Shown here piece by piece: positions 1-8,183 of a stretch of DNA of 25,215 nucleotides (position 1 is the first letter of the stretch; each line of letters starts with the position of its first letter). The DNA is from RGIG5675 sp050943435 (GTDB lineage Bacteria; Bacillota; Clostridia; Oscillospirales; Ruminococcaceae). Both the position numbers and the translations under genes were made by a program. The notes beneath the pieces were generated by a model. That model was not told where the DNA came from. It saw only the letters and a program-made list of their open reading frames with translations, and did not search any database. The stretch is from contig JBMNPE010000015.1 in the NCBI GenBank assembly GCA_050943435.1, positions 1 to 25,215 on the forward strand. Direction: 5' to 3'.

Positions 1-522
1 TTCATCAAACAGGAAGGTGCCATGGAAGAAGGCCAGGAATTCGGCATGCTTTCAGGCTCCGAAGGCATGGGAACGTCTATGTTCGACGAATATCCGACTT
101 ATGACGAGTGGATCGCCAACTTTGATATCGGAAAGAAAGCCGACATGATGAAGTTGGCCACATACCACTTCTCACATCTCCCGGTGTATGCCGGAGGCAA
201 TGCCTATCTGGGAGGGGCTAAAGCCTACAGGGGAGAAAAGAACATCAACTGCATAATTGATTCAAGGGCTGAGGTAAAGCTGACAGAGAACAATGGATCG
301 TATGAGCTCGAGTGCCCAGGATTGAAGGACATACTGAAGGATACTGACAGCATCATTACCAGTGATGTGCTCGGATATGCATTCGAACCTGAGGAGAGAT
401 TTGAAAATCCCGACGGGACAGAGATTGTTTTCGACAGGGATTATTTCGGCAATGACCGTGGACTCAGCACAATACCTGGGCCGTTTGCAGAAATCCCAGA
501 TGGGAAATTCAGAGTATTTTGA
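1..522 (+). CDS. 3' part of an unrecognised protein (5' end outside window)
   Basis: The reading frame is open from base 1 and ends with TGA at 520-522, so this is the C-terminal ~173 residues of a longer protein. The first in-frame ATG at 22 has no ribosome binding site and is probably internal. The visible part begins with a mixed helical stretch rich in Gly, Met, Tyr and Trp. It continues into a segment of alternating hydrophobic and polar residues typical of beta strands (roughly residues 80-150 of the visible part), with several acidic clusters. There is no signal peptide or membrane helix in this portion. I do not recognise the family. It lies 185 bases upstream of a GH3 glycosidase on the same strand, so a carbohydrate-related role is possible, but that rests only on position. 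Confidence 0.75.
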   Translation, partial: FIKQEGAMEEGQEFGMLSGSEGMGTSMFDEYPTYDEWIANFDIGKKADMMKLATYHFSHLPVYAGGNAYLGGAKAYRGEKNINCIIDSRAEVKLTENNGSYELECPGLKDILKDTDSIITSDVLGYAFEPEERFENPDGTEIVFDRDYFGNDRGLSTIPGPFAEIPDGKFRVF

Positions 523-580
523 TTCCTAGATAGTTTTCACTGTCCTACGGCAGTCCCGCAATTGACCGTGCAAAATAATC

Positions 581-605
581 GGCAGCGGGGCTGCCATATT
601 TATTA
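581..605 (+). terminator. Possible weak terminator after the first gene
   Basis: GGCAGC at 581-586 pairs with GCTGCC at 590-595 across a three-base loop, followed by the AT-rich run atatttatta. The stem is short and the U-tract is interrupted, so termination may be partial. Confidence 0.4.
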
Positions 606-612
606 ATGAATT

Positions 613-641
613 TTCGAATTTTTGCGGGTATGCTTTATATA
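613..641 (+). promoter_or_regulatory. Weak candidate promoter for the GH3 gene
   Basis: A TATATA box at 636-641 has TTCGAA at 613-618, 17 bases upstream. The -35 match is poor. The region is the only strongly AT-rich stretch between the two genes, and a 66-base leader would follow before the GH3 start. Treat as tentative. Confidence 0.28.
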
Positions 642-707
642 TAAGCTTGTAAATTTCACAGAGTCTTTAACCAGAAATACTTAGGGTTTAGGAGGGAAGA
701 ATCGAAT

Positions 708-3203
708 ATGACCGGCTTCAAAACGAAAGATATTCAGGACTTCGAGCTGAAAAACAGGGATATTTCAAGAAAAGCTGCAGCAGATGGAATGGTTCTTCTC
801 AAAAATGATGGGACGCTGCCGCTTAAGAAAGGCTCTTCAATAGCACTTTATGGTGCCGGGGCGGCCGAGACTGCCAAGGGAGGCCTTGGATCCGGTGACG
901 TCAATTCCAGAAAATCCGTGACCCTCTGGGAAGGACTCAGGAATGCAGGATTCAGGATCGTGACGGAAGACTGGCTTCAGGACTATGAGCAGAGGTATGA
1001 AAAGGCACGCATAGCCTGGCGGGACGACCTGCTCAGGCAGATAGATGAAAGGGCAAAAAACGGGGAATACAGGTCGATTGTGTTTTTCGACATTTATCCC
1101 AACAATCCTTTTGTTCCTCCCGAGGGGAAAACCCCTGAAAAGGAGGACTCGAATGTCGCCATGTATGCCATTATGAGGAGCTCTACAGAAGGAGCTGACA
1201 GAAGGCTCGGAAAGGGAGACTACTATCTATCGGATTCGGAAAAGCGCGATCTGGATGCAATCACCAGACTTTACGAAAAAGTAGTTATTGTCCTCAATGC
1301 CGGAGGGATTGTGGACATGTCATTCCTTGACGAGTATGACAATATTTCGGCAGTTCTCCTCATGGGCCAGGCGGGAGGAGAAGGCGGCAATGCAGCCGCA
1401 GACATTATTTCCGGAAAGGCAGTTCCTTCAGGGAAGCTGACCGACACATGGGCACTAAAGTATGAGGATTATCCGAGCTCTGCCGCATTTTCATCAAACG
1501 ACGGCAATGTGGACACGGAAAAATATGAAGAGGGGATATATGTAGGCTACAGATATTTCGACACCTATGATGTCCCGGTGAGGTACTGCTTCGGATATGG
1601 ACTGTCGTATGCGTTCTTCAGCATAAAGCCGGGAACGATAAGGGCAGAGAGAAGCACAGGAACAGAGAGGCCCCTTAAGTTTGCAATCAATGCTTCTGTA
1701 ACCAACAATGGAATAATGTTCAGCGGACGGGACACTGTACAGGTGTACGTGTCATGCCCCCAGGATGAGGCAGACAGGGAATTCAGGAAACTTGTCGGTT
1801 TTACAAAGACTGCGGAGATAGAGCCAGGGAAAAGTGCAGAGGTTGAAGTTAGATTCACACAGGACGACCTGGCAAGGTTTGACGAGGAAAAGTCCGGATG
1901 GGTGCTGGACAGCGGTGACTATATCGTCTATGTGGGAGATAGCCTGGATTCTGCCGTGCCTGCTGGAATGATAACCCTGAAGGGACAGGTCACTGCATGC
2001 AGTACGGAACACATCTGCCCTCTAGATAAATCGGGGCAGCTCAGCGAACTTCACGGCGCCAGGGAAATGTCCTTAAAGAAGAGAAAACGCGACATTGAAA
2101 CACTGAAGGATGAATATCCCAACAACTGCATCGAGATCAATGCCGAAGACCTCTATTCTGAAAAAATAAGCTATGAACCCGCTGCGGCAGATCTGTCCGA
2201 CAAGGCTATGGAGACTGCCGAAAAGCTGACGAAAGACCAGGCTGTGCTTCTTGCCGTCGGAGATATTTCAGGCATAAACGAAGGAGGAGAGCCTCTGCTC
2301 CCAGGGGCTGCTGCCCAGACGAGCGCATGTGCTCTGGAAATGGGGGTACCCTCCAGTGTACTTGCAGACGGGCCTGCCGGCCTGAGGATAGCCCCTACCT
2401 TCCATGTAAAGGATGGAAAGGCCGTGAGGGAACCGTTTGAAAAGATGTTTGAAGGCGGACTGTTCTACACAGGAAAGGAAGATGACGGTGAAATCCGCTA
2501 TCAGCCCTGTACGTGCTTCCCGATAGGCACTATGCTCGCACAGTCGTTCGATCCGGAACTCATAGAAGAAGTCGGAAGGGCGGTCTCAAGGGAGCTTGAG
2601 ATATACGGAGTCACATTCTGGCTTGCCCCAGGAATGAATATCCACAGGAACCCGCTGTGCGGACGCAATTTCGAATATTATTCCGAGAACCCGCTTGTTT
2701 CAGGAACCGCTGCGGCTGCGATCACCAGAGGTGTGCAGGAGTGCGGGACATGCGGCACGACAATAAAACACTTTGCCTGCAACAACCAGGAGAGCAACAG
2801 AAACCACACAGACTCTGTAGTTTCCGAGCGCGCACTGAGGGAAATCTACCTCAAGGGTTTCGAGATCGCCGTGAAGACAGCGCAGCCGCTCGCAATAATG
2901 ACAAGCTACAACAAGATCAACGGAGTTCATTCCGCAAACAACTATGATCTCTGCACCAAGGCGGCGAGGTGCGAGTGGGGATTCAAGGGAATCATTATGA
3001 CAGACTGGACCACCACGATCGGGGATCCGGAGTGCACTGCCCAGGGCTGCATGAAGGCAGGAAACGACCTCATAATGCCGGGAAGCCAGGAGGATATAGA
3101 CAGCATAAAGGAAGGACTCTCATCCGGTTCAATATCCATTGAAGACGTCAGGAGGTCCGCAGGGAGGCTCATTCAGGCCCTGATCAGGACAAGGCGCATG
3201 TAA
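708..3203 (+). CDS. Glycoside hydrolase family 3 (beta-glucosidase type), inverted domain order
   Basis: The 831-residue product should hydrolyse terminal beta-linked glucosides or related sugars with retention of configuration. It has no signal peptide, so it probably acts in the cytoplasm on imported oligosaccharides. The domain order is the reverse of a standard GH3 enzyme. The alpha/beta sandwich comes first (about residues 25-310, ending in the usual YRYFDT...FGYGLSY segment). A fibronectin III-like domain follows (about 325-420). The TIM-barrel domain is last (about 500-831), with KHFACNN and IMTDW motifs. Asp766 in MTDW is the expected nucleophile. Glu161 in the EGADR motif is the expected acid/base. 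This permuted order is known in some rumen and gut clostridial GH3 enzymes. AGGAGG lies 12 bases before the ATG. The exact substrate cannot be read from the sequence. Confidence 0.93.
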   Translation: MTGFKTKDIQDFELKNRDISRKAAADGMVLLKNDGTLPLKKGSSIALYGAGAAETAKGGLGSGDVNSRKSVTLWEGLRNAGFRIVTEDWLQDYEQRYEKARIAWRDDLLRQIDERAKNGEYRSIVFFDIYPNNPFVPPEGKTPEKEDSNVAMYAIMRSSTEGADRRLGKGDYYLSDSEKRDLDAITRLYEKVVIVLNAGGIVDMSFLDEYDNISAVLLMGQAGGEGGNAAADIISGKAVPSGKLTDTWALKYEDYPSSAAFSSNDGNVDTEKYEEGIYVGYRYFDTYDVPVRYCFGYGLSYAFFSIKPGTIRAERSTGTERPLKFAINASVTNNGIMFSGRDTVQVYVSCPQDEADREFRKLVGFTKTAEIEPGKSAEVEVRFTQDDLARFDEEKSGWVLDSGDYIVYVGDSLDSAVPAGMITLKGQVTACSTEHICPLDKSGQLSELHGAREMSLKKRKRDIETLKDEYPNNCIEINAEDLYSEKISYEPAAADLSDKAMETAEKLTKDQAVLLAVGDISGINEGGEPLLPGAAAQTSACALEMGVPSSVLADGPAGLRIAPTFHVKDGKAVREPFEKMFEGGLFYTGKEDDGEIRYQPCTCFPIGTMLAQSFDPELIEEVGRAVSRELEIYGVTFWLAPGMNIHRNPLCGRNFEYYSENPLVSGTAAAAITRGVQECGTCGTTIKHFACNNQESNRNHTDSVVSERALREIYLKGFEIAVKTAQPLAIMTSYNKINGVHSANNYDLCTKAARCEWGFKGIIMTDWTTTIGDPECTAQGCMKAGNDLIMPGSQEDIDSIKEGLSSGSISIEDVRRSAGRLIQALIRTRRM

Positions 3204-3223
3204 AGAATATTGCGCAGACAGAA

Positions 3224-3261
3224 ATCTGGAGCCTGCCACACAGGCAGGCTCCAGATCTTTT
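3224..3261 (+). terminator. Strong intrinsic terminator of the GH3 gene, shared with convergent rnf
   Basis: A perfect 14-base-pair stem (3224-3237 with 3243-3256) closes a five-base loop and is followed by CTTTTTATT on the plus strand. On the minus strand the stem is followed by a weaker T-rich stretch, so it may also end the convergent rnf transcript, whose last stop codon lies only about 13 bases before it. Confidence 0.9.
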
Positions 3262-3273
3262 TATTCTGAATTT

Positions 3274-4092
3274 TCAGCTGAGGATGTTCTGCTCGTTTAC
3301 GATCATCCCTATTGCTCCGGTCGGACATGCCCTGATGCATGCGCCGCATGCTTTGCACTTCTCGGTGTCAACGAATGCAAGTCCGTCTGTCACTTTTACG
3401 GCCCCGAACTTGCATGCCTTTTCACACAGGCCGCATCCGAGGCATCCTACCTTGCAGTACTTCCTGAGTGCCGCACCTTTGTCGTGGTTCCTGCACTGCA
3501 CAACAGCTCTTCGGCCGAGAGGGAGAACGTCAATGATCTGCTTGGGGCACACCTTCGCGCACATCCCGCAGCCCGTGCATTTGTCCTGATCGACGACAGC
3601 TGCCCCGTCCACAACCTTTATGGCATCGAACATGCATGCCCTGGAGCAGTCTCCGAGGCCGAGGCATCCGTAGATGCATGCGGAATTTCCGGAAAACATC
3701 ATGGAGGCTGCAGCACAGCTTTCAACGCCCTTGTAATCGTATTTGTTGAGAGTATTTCCAAGGGTGCCGCGGCACCTGACCACTGCGACCTTTTCTTCTA
3801 CATCGGTTGCCGGGCCGGAAATACCCATTATCCGGGACATGGCGACGGATGCGGCGTCGCCGCCCGGCACGCAGAGTCCGATTTCAGCTTTTCCCGAAGC
3901 CACAGCGGAGGCATAGTCGTCGCAGCCCGCATAACCGCACCCGCCGCAGTTGGCGCCTGGAAGAACGGACCTGAGTTCCTCGGTCCTTGTGTCGCTCTTG
4001 ACGTGCATGAACCTGTCGGCGATTATCAGGAGCACGGCTGCCGCCGCCCCTACGCCGGTGAGAACCGAAACGGCATAAATTACAGTTTCCAT
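3274..4092 (-). CDS. rnfB: Rnf complex subunit B (iron-sulfur ferredoxin-type)
   Basis: RnfB is the electron-entry module of the ferredoxin:NAD+ oxidoreductase. It takes electrons from reduced ferredoxin and passes them to the membrane subunits. The 272-residue protein has an N-terminal membrane helix (about residues 5-25). An RnfB-type cluster motif follows (Cys49, 52, 57 and 74, spacing CX2CX4CX16C). Several ferredoxin-like cluster motifs come next, around Cys139-153, Cys172-182, Cys213-227 and Cys246-256. The cysteine-rich C-terminal part resembles clostridial RnfB, which is longer than the proteobacterial form. It is the last gene of the operon and the only one separated from its upstream neighbour (12 bases), with its own strong GGGAGGG ribosome binding site. 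Confidence 0.96.
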   Translation of the reverse strand: METVIYAVSVLTGVGAAAAVLLIIADRFMHVKSDTRTEELRSVLPGANCGGCGYAGCDDYASAVASGKAEIGLCVPGGDAASVAMSRIMGISGPATDVEEKVAVVRCRGTLGNTLNKYDYKGVESCAAASMMFSGNSACIYGCLGLGDCSRACMFDAIKVVDGAAVVDQDKCTGCGMCAKVCPKQIIDVLPLGRRAVVQCRNHDKGAALRKYCKVGCLGCGLCEKACKFGAVKVTDGLAFVDTEKCKACGACIRACPTGAIGMIVNEQNILS

Positions 4093-4104
4093 CCCAGCCC
4101 TCCC

Positions 4105-4704
4105 TTATGAGAATATGTTGGTGACCACACCGGAGAAACCGGTGAATGTAAGCGAAGTGAGGGATGCGGCCACAAGTGTGATCGGAAGGCCCTCAAAGCA
4201 CTTTGGGGGCTTTGACCTCTCTATTGTCCTGCGCACGCCGCAGAAGAGTATGAGTGCCAGCAGGAAGCCGAGCCCGCCTCCGAGACCGTCGGCAATTGAT
4301 TCAGAGAATGTGTAGTCGTTCTTGATATTTAGTAGAGTCACTCCGAGAACCGCGCAGTTTGTCGTTATTAGCGGAAGGTATATTCCGAGTGCCTTATACA
4401 GCGGTTTTATGTACTTCTTGAGCACCATCTCAACAAACTGGACCAGTGCAGCTATCACGAGTATGAAGACAATGGTCTTCATGAAATCGAGCCCGAGCGG
4501 ATCGAGGAGATAGGTGTATATAGCCCACGTGGCCGCGGATGCCAGGGTCATTACGAAAACGACGGCAACCCCCATGCCCCAGGCCGATTTGATGTTCTTG
4601 GAAACGCCTAGGAACGGGCATATAGCGATGTACTGGACGAAGACGTAGTTTTCCGTCAGCACCATTGTGAACAGAATCACGAAGAATTTTGTAAACGTGC
4701 TCAT
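4105..4704 (-). CDS. rnfA: Rnf complex subunit A (integral membrane)
   Basis: The 199-residue polytopic protein is one of the two homologous membrane subunits (RnfA/RnfE, NqrE/NqrD family) that form the inverted-repeat membrane core carrying an iron-sulfur centre. Hydrophobic helices span nearly the whole length. The N-terminal ENYVFVQYIAICPFLGVSK segment and the later NCAVLGV segment are the family's conserved cysteine-containing half-helices. Its ATG overlaps the rnfE stop codon as ATGA, implying translational coupling. Confidence 0.96.
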   Translation of the reverse strand: MSTFTKFFVILFTMVLTENYVFVQYIAICPFLGVSKNIKSAWGMGVAVVFVMTLASAATWAIYTYLLDPLGLDFMKTIVFILVIAALVQFVEMVLKKYIKPLYKALGIYLPLITTNCAVLGVTLLNIKNDYTFSESIADGLGGGLGFLLALILFCGVRRTIERSKPPKCFEGLPITLVAASLTSLTFTGFSGVVTNIFS

Positions 4705-5369
4705 GTCCTGTCCGCCTCCCCGTCAGCTGCTGCTTGACCGCCAGATGCTTCGGAAGCTTTTTTGAGGGCGGCCTTCTTCTTCTTTGCATTTGCCACCGCG
4801 GCAAAGACCGCAACGGCACAGCCGTACACAAAGAACCCGCCCGGGGCTTTTGAGACGATTCCTATCTGGTATCCCTCGGGAATAATGCGGTAGCCGAGAA
4901 GGGTGCCGCTCCCTATGAGCTCTCTCACTATGGAGAACGACACAAGGACCATCGTATATCCAAGACCCATCCCGAGCCCGTCGCATGCGCTGTCGAGGAC
5001 GCCGTGCTTTGAAGCGTACATCTCGGCCCTCCCGAGGACAATGCAGTTGACAACTATAAGCGACAGGAAGATGCCGAGGGTATCATACAGATTCTTGAAG
5101 TATGCCTCCATCACCATTTCCACCAGTGTGACGAATGCAGCAATGACAGTGATGTAGCACGGTATCCTGACCTTGTCCGGAATCATCTTGCGCAGGGCGG
5201 AAATGACGATATTTGAGCAGATCAGCACGAATGTCAGGGCGGCACCCATTCCCAGGGCACCGAGCACCGTGACCGATATAGCGAGGGCCGAACATGTTCC
5301 GAGGACGAGAACCGTGACAGGGTTCTCGTCGAACATGCCGTTCTTTATTATTTTCAGCTTTTCCTTCAT
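4701..5369 (-). CDS. rnfE: Rnf complex subunit E (integral membrane)
   Basis: RnfE is the partner of RnfA in the membrane core. The start was set at 5369, not the longer frame from 5426, because this ATG forms an ATGA overlap with the rnfG stop, as at the other junctions, and has GGAGAG just upstream. That gives 222 residues beginning MKEKLKIIKNG. The protein shows multiple membrane helices with the NPVTVLVLGTCSALA and VNCIVLGRAE segments typical of RnfE/NqrD. The C-terminal tail is unusually charged and low in complexity (about residues 195-222, Lys-rich then Ala/Glu/Gly-rich), probably a flexible cytoplasmic extension. Confidence 0.96.
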   Translation of the reverse strand: MKEKLKIIKNGMFDENPVTVLVLGTCSALAISVTVLGALGMGAALTFVLICSNIVISALRKMIPDKVRIPCYITVIAAFVTLVEMVMEAYFKNLYDTLGIFLSLIVVNCIVLGRAEMYASKHGVLDSACDGLGMGLGYTMVLVSFSIVRELIGSGTLLGYRIIPEGYQIGIVSKAPGGFFVYGCAVAVFAAVANAKKKKAALKKASEASGGQAAADGEADRT

Positions 5370-5920
5370 AGCTCTCCTCCGTCCTGGCTTACGATGCTGA
5401 AAGCCTCGAGTGCGGCAGTGACGCATTCTTTCACTGCAGAGCTTGAATATGTGGCACCGGAGATTGTATCGACTTCATCAGCACTTCCGCTGAGGCCTAT
5501 GAACATGTCGGTATACGAGGACTCCCCGGCCTTTGATCCAACCCCCTGGGTCTCGTCTGGAAGGCTGGCCGAGATGTTGACGACGATTCCCTTTGAATTT
5601 ATTCCGACAGTCACGGTCACGTCCCCGCCGTACCCAGCTCGGGTGGCGGTTATAACATATCCTGTGCCGGAGTCTCCCTTGTATATGCTGTCCACATCTA
5701 CTCCGCTGCCCAGGACCTCGTCGATGCTCACCTCAGTGAAGGAGGTCTCCTCGGGGAGCATCTCCTTTCTTACCTGCTCTTCCCTGGCAAGCTCTGCACT
5801 TTCAATCACAGGGGCGGTCTTTGAATTCACGAAGCCGAGGAGCGCCGCAGATACCAGGCAGATCAGAAACAGCGCAAGGAACGGCTTGATATATTCGTTG
5901 TATTTTTCTTTAGCTGTCAT
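5366..5920 (-). CDS. rnfG: Rnf complex subunit G (covalent FMN protein)
   Basis: RnfG carries a covalently bound FMN on the outer face of the membrane and relays electrons between membrane subunits. The 184-residue product has one N-terminal membrane helix (about residues 13-30) and an FMN-binding domain. That domain ends with the SGATYSS motif, where Thr157 is the expected phosphoester attachment site. An ATGA overlap joins it to rnfD upstream. Attachment of the flavin would require an ApbE-type flavin transferase, which is not in this window. Confidence 0.96.
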   Translation of the reverse strand: MTAKEKYNEYIKPFLALFLICLVSAALLGFVNSKTAPVIESAELAREEQVRKEMLPEETSFTEVSIDEVLGSGVDVDSIYKGDSGTGYVITATRAGYGGDVTVTVGINSKGIVVNISASLPDETQGVGSKAGESSYTDMFIGLSGSADEVDTISGATYSSSAVKECVTAALEAFSIVSQDGGEL

Positions 5921-6843
5921 TTTTTCTTCACAACCCCCAAAGGTTTCTTTCTTGTGAGGTCGTTGATGTACGGCACCAGCAGGTTCATGAACAGTATCGA
6001 ATAGCTGACCCCTTCAGCTGAATTCCCGAATTTCCTTATCACGCTTGTGATCAGGGCACATCCGAGCGCGTAGACAGCCTTGCCCCATTCGTTGTAGGGG
6101 CTTGTGACATAGTCTGTCGCCATGAATACTGCGCCGAGCAGGAGTCCTCCGGCAAACAGGGATAAAAATGCATTCGGATATCCGAACAGAAGCAGGAAGA
6201 TATATGTCCCGCCGATATATACGGCCGGGATCGTAATTGTGATGACCCTGCGGGCAATGAGATAGATTCCGCCGATGAGGATTGCAAGCCCGCACCCTTC
6301 ACCGAGAACTCCTGATTTCTGCCCTATGAAGAACTCCCAGAAGTCAGCCATTGTGTAGGAGGAGATTTCTGAAAGCGGGGTGGCTCCGGATATGGTGTCA
6401 TATCCGAGCGGAACTGAATAGGTGGTCATGGATTCGGGGAAGGAGAGAAGCATGATCACCCTTCCGGCGAGGGCCGGGTTCACAAAGTTGCATCCTATCC
6501 CTCCGAAGAGCTCCTTGACGACGATGATCGTGATGAAGGCACCGACTACCATCTGCCAGATCCTGATCCCTGTTGGGACATTGAATGCAAGCAGTATCCC
6601 GGTGACAACGGCAGATAGATCCGACACGGAAACGGGCTTTTTGAGGAGCCTGCACCACAGAAATTCCGCAAGCACGCACGAACCGACGGAAATGGCAGTG
6701 ATCAGGAGAGCCCTGAGTCCGTAGATGATGGAGGAGGCGATGACTGAAGGCATTAGGGCGATAATGACGTCGAGCATTATCCGCCTTGTCGTAACGGAAG
6801 ATCTTATGTGGGGGGACGATGCGACTGTCAGCTTTTCCATCAT
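5917..6843 (-). CDS. rnfD: Rnf complex subunit D (covalent FMN membrane protein)
   Basis: RnfD is a polytopic membrane subunit related to NqrB that carries a covalent FMN and is thought to form part of the ion-translocating path. The start at 6843 (MMEKLTVASS) was preferred to the longer frame from 6936 because it forms an ATGA overlap with the rnfC stop and has a GAGGGGG ribosome binding site. This gives 308 residues. Thr155 in the SGATPLS motif is the predicted flavin attachment site. Several membrane helices are evident, and the family segment GIGCNFVNPALAGR lies just before it. Confidence 0.96.
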   Translation of the reverse strand: MMEKLTVASSPHIRSSVTTRRIMLDVIIALMPSVIASSIIYGLRALLITAISVGSCVLAEFLWCRLLKKPVSVSDLSAVVTGILLAFNVPTGIRIWQMVVGAFITIIVVKELFGGIGCNFVNPALAGRVIMLLSFPESMTTYSVPLGYDTISGATPLSEISSYTMADFWEFFIGQKSGVLGEGCGLAILIGGIYLIARRVITITIPAVYIGGTYIFLLLFGYPNAFLSLFAGGLLLGAVFMATDYVTSPYNEWGKAVYALGCALITSVIRKFGNSAEGVSYSILFMNLLVPYINDLTRKKPLGVVKKK

Positions 6844-8165
6844 TTCTTCCCCCTCTTCTTTACAGCAGCTTTTCCGAGCCTCATGTACTGGGTGAGAGGC
6901 CTTCCTGCAGGACAGACAAATGAACAGCACCCGCATTCGATGCAGTTCATGACTCCGAGCCTGGAAGCCCTGTCAAGATCGCCTTTGTTGTAGGCGAAGA
7001 CGATTTCTACGGTAGAAAGCCCCATTGGGCAGCTCGACACGCACCTGCCGCAGTGTATGCAGGGCCCGTCTGTGAATTCGTCGGTCTCGCCGCCAGTCAG
7101 AAAGAGGACTGCGTTGTTGTTTTTGTGCACAGGGTATGAGTCCGTCCAGAGCGCAATGCCCTGCATCGTGCCTCCGAGGAGTATCCTGCCCGGCTGGGAA
7201 GAATATCCCCCGCACATCTCCGCAATATCGCCTATCATGGCGCCGATCGGGACAATGTAGTTTCCAGGCTTTGAAATAGCCTTTCCGTCTACGGTGATCC
7301 TCCTCTCAACGAGGGGCATCCCGGTTGTAAAGTATTTTCCGAGGAAAGCGGCAGTAGACACATTGAGGACGACAGCGCCGGCGTCGGCCGGAAGGCCTCC
7401 GGCGGGAACTGCCCTTCCTGTGAGATTGGCTATGAGGACTTTTTCAGCTCCCTGGGGGAAACTGGTTCCGAGAGACCTTACAGTAACGCGGGTGTCATCC
7501 GAGAAGGCCTGCTTCAGTGCGGAAATTCCTGCAGGCTTGTTCTTTTCGATCCCTATAATGCACGCCGGAATGTCGAGGACATCGAGGATCTTTTCAACTG
7601 CAGTCTTTATGTATTCAGTGTCCTCCACCATAGCGCGTGCATCGGAAGTAATGTACCCTTCACATTCAGCGCCATTTATCAGCAGATAGTCCGGGTGAGG
7701 CTTGTCCTTGCTGAGAGACAGCTTTACGTGGGTAGGAAATCCCGCGCCGCCGAGGCCTACGCATCCGGAAAGCCGGACAGCTGAGACCAGGGACGAAGGA
7801 TCGGATATTTCGGGAGGTGCAACTGACGGGTCCGGTGTGTAGTTTCCGTCGCTCTCAATTTCCACGGCAGGCACCATGGAACCGCCGGCAGACAGGAACG
7901 AGGTTATTTTCTTTACTGTCCCGCTCACTGATGAGTGAGTGTATGCACTCACGAATGATCCGGGTTCGCCTATGACGGAACCGACAAATACCTGCTGCCC
8001 CTCTGAGACTGTGCACTTGGCCGGAGCCCCTATGTGCATGGACACAGGTATGGTAACGGTCTTAAAATCGCGAAGCCTCACCGACTCCGAATCGGTGAGG
8101 TGCTTCCTGTGAGGTATCTTTATTCCTCGTATGCGGCGAGCCTTTATGAATGGAAAAGCATCCAA
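6840..8165 (-). CDS. rnfC: Rnf complex subunit C (NADH/FMN and 4Fe-4S)
   Basis: RnfC is the soluble, membrane-associated subunit that binds NAD(H) and FMN and carries two 4Fe-4S clusters. The 441-residue protein has the family's N-terminal beta-rich domain and the glycine-rich nucleotide/flavin region GLGGAGFPTHVK...INGAECEGYI. Two ferredoxin motifs follow (Cys369/372/375/379 and Cys408/411/414/418). It starts with TTG. No in-frame ATG lies between the upstream TGA and this codon, and AGAGGA sits seven bases before it. First gene of rnfCDGEAB. The glycosyltransferase stop codon lies only 18 bases upstream, but a separate promoter candidate exists. Confidence 0.95.
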   Translation of the reverse strand: MDAFPFIKARRIRGIKIPHRKHLTDSESVRLRDFKTVTIPVSMHIGAPAKCTVSEGQQVFVGSVIGEPGSFVSAYTHSSVSGTVKKITSFLSAGGSMVPAVEIESDGNYTPDPSVAPPEISDPSSLVSAVRLSGCVGLGGAGFPTHVKLSLSKDKPHPDYLLINGAECEGYITSDARAMVEDTEYIKTAVEKILDVLDIPACIIGIEKNKPAGISALKQAFSDDTRVTVRSLGTSFPQGAEKVLIANLTGRAVPAGGLPADAGAVVLNVSTAAFLGKYFTTGMPLVERRITVDGKAISKPGNYIVPIGAMIGDIAEMCGGYSSQPGRILLGGTMQGIALWTDSYPVHKNNNAVLFLTGGETDEFTDGPCIHCGRCVSSCPMGLSTVEIVFAYNKGDLDRASRLGVMNCIECGCCSFVCPAGRPLTQYMRLGKAAVKKRGKK

Positions 8166-8183
8166 TGTCCTGTCCTCTTTTGC

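Noticed and set aside
3484..4110. 208-residue plus-strand frame opposite rnfB
   Set aside because: Its His/Ala/Cys-rich sequence is the reverse of the cysteine motifs of rnfB; rnfB is unambiguous.
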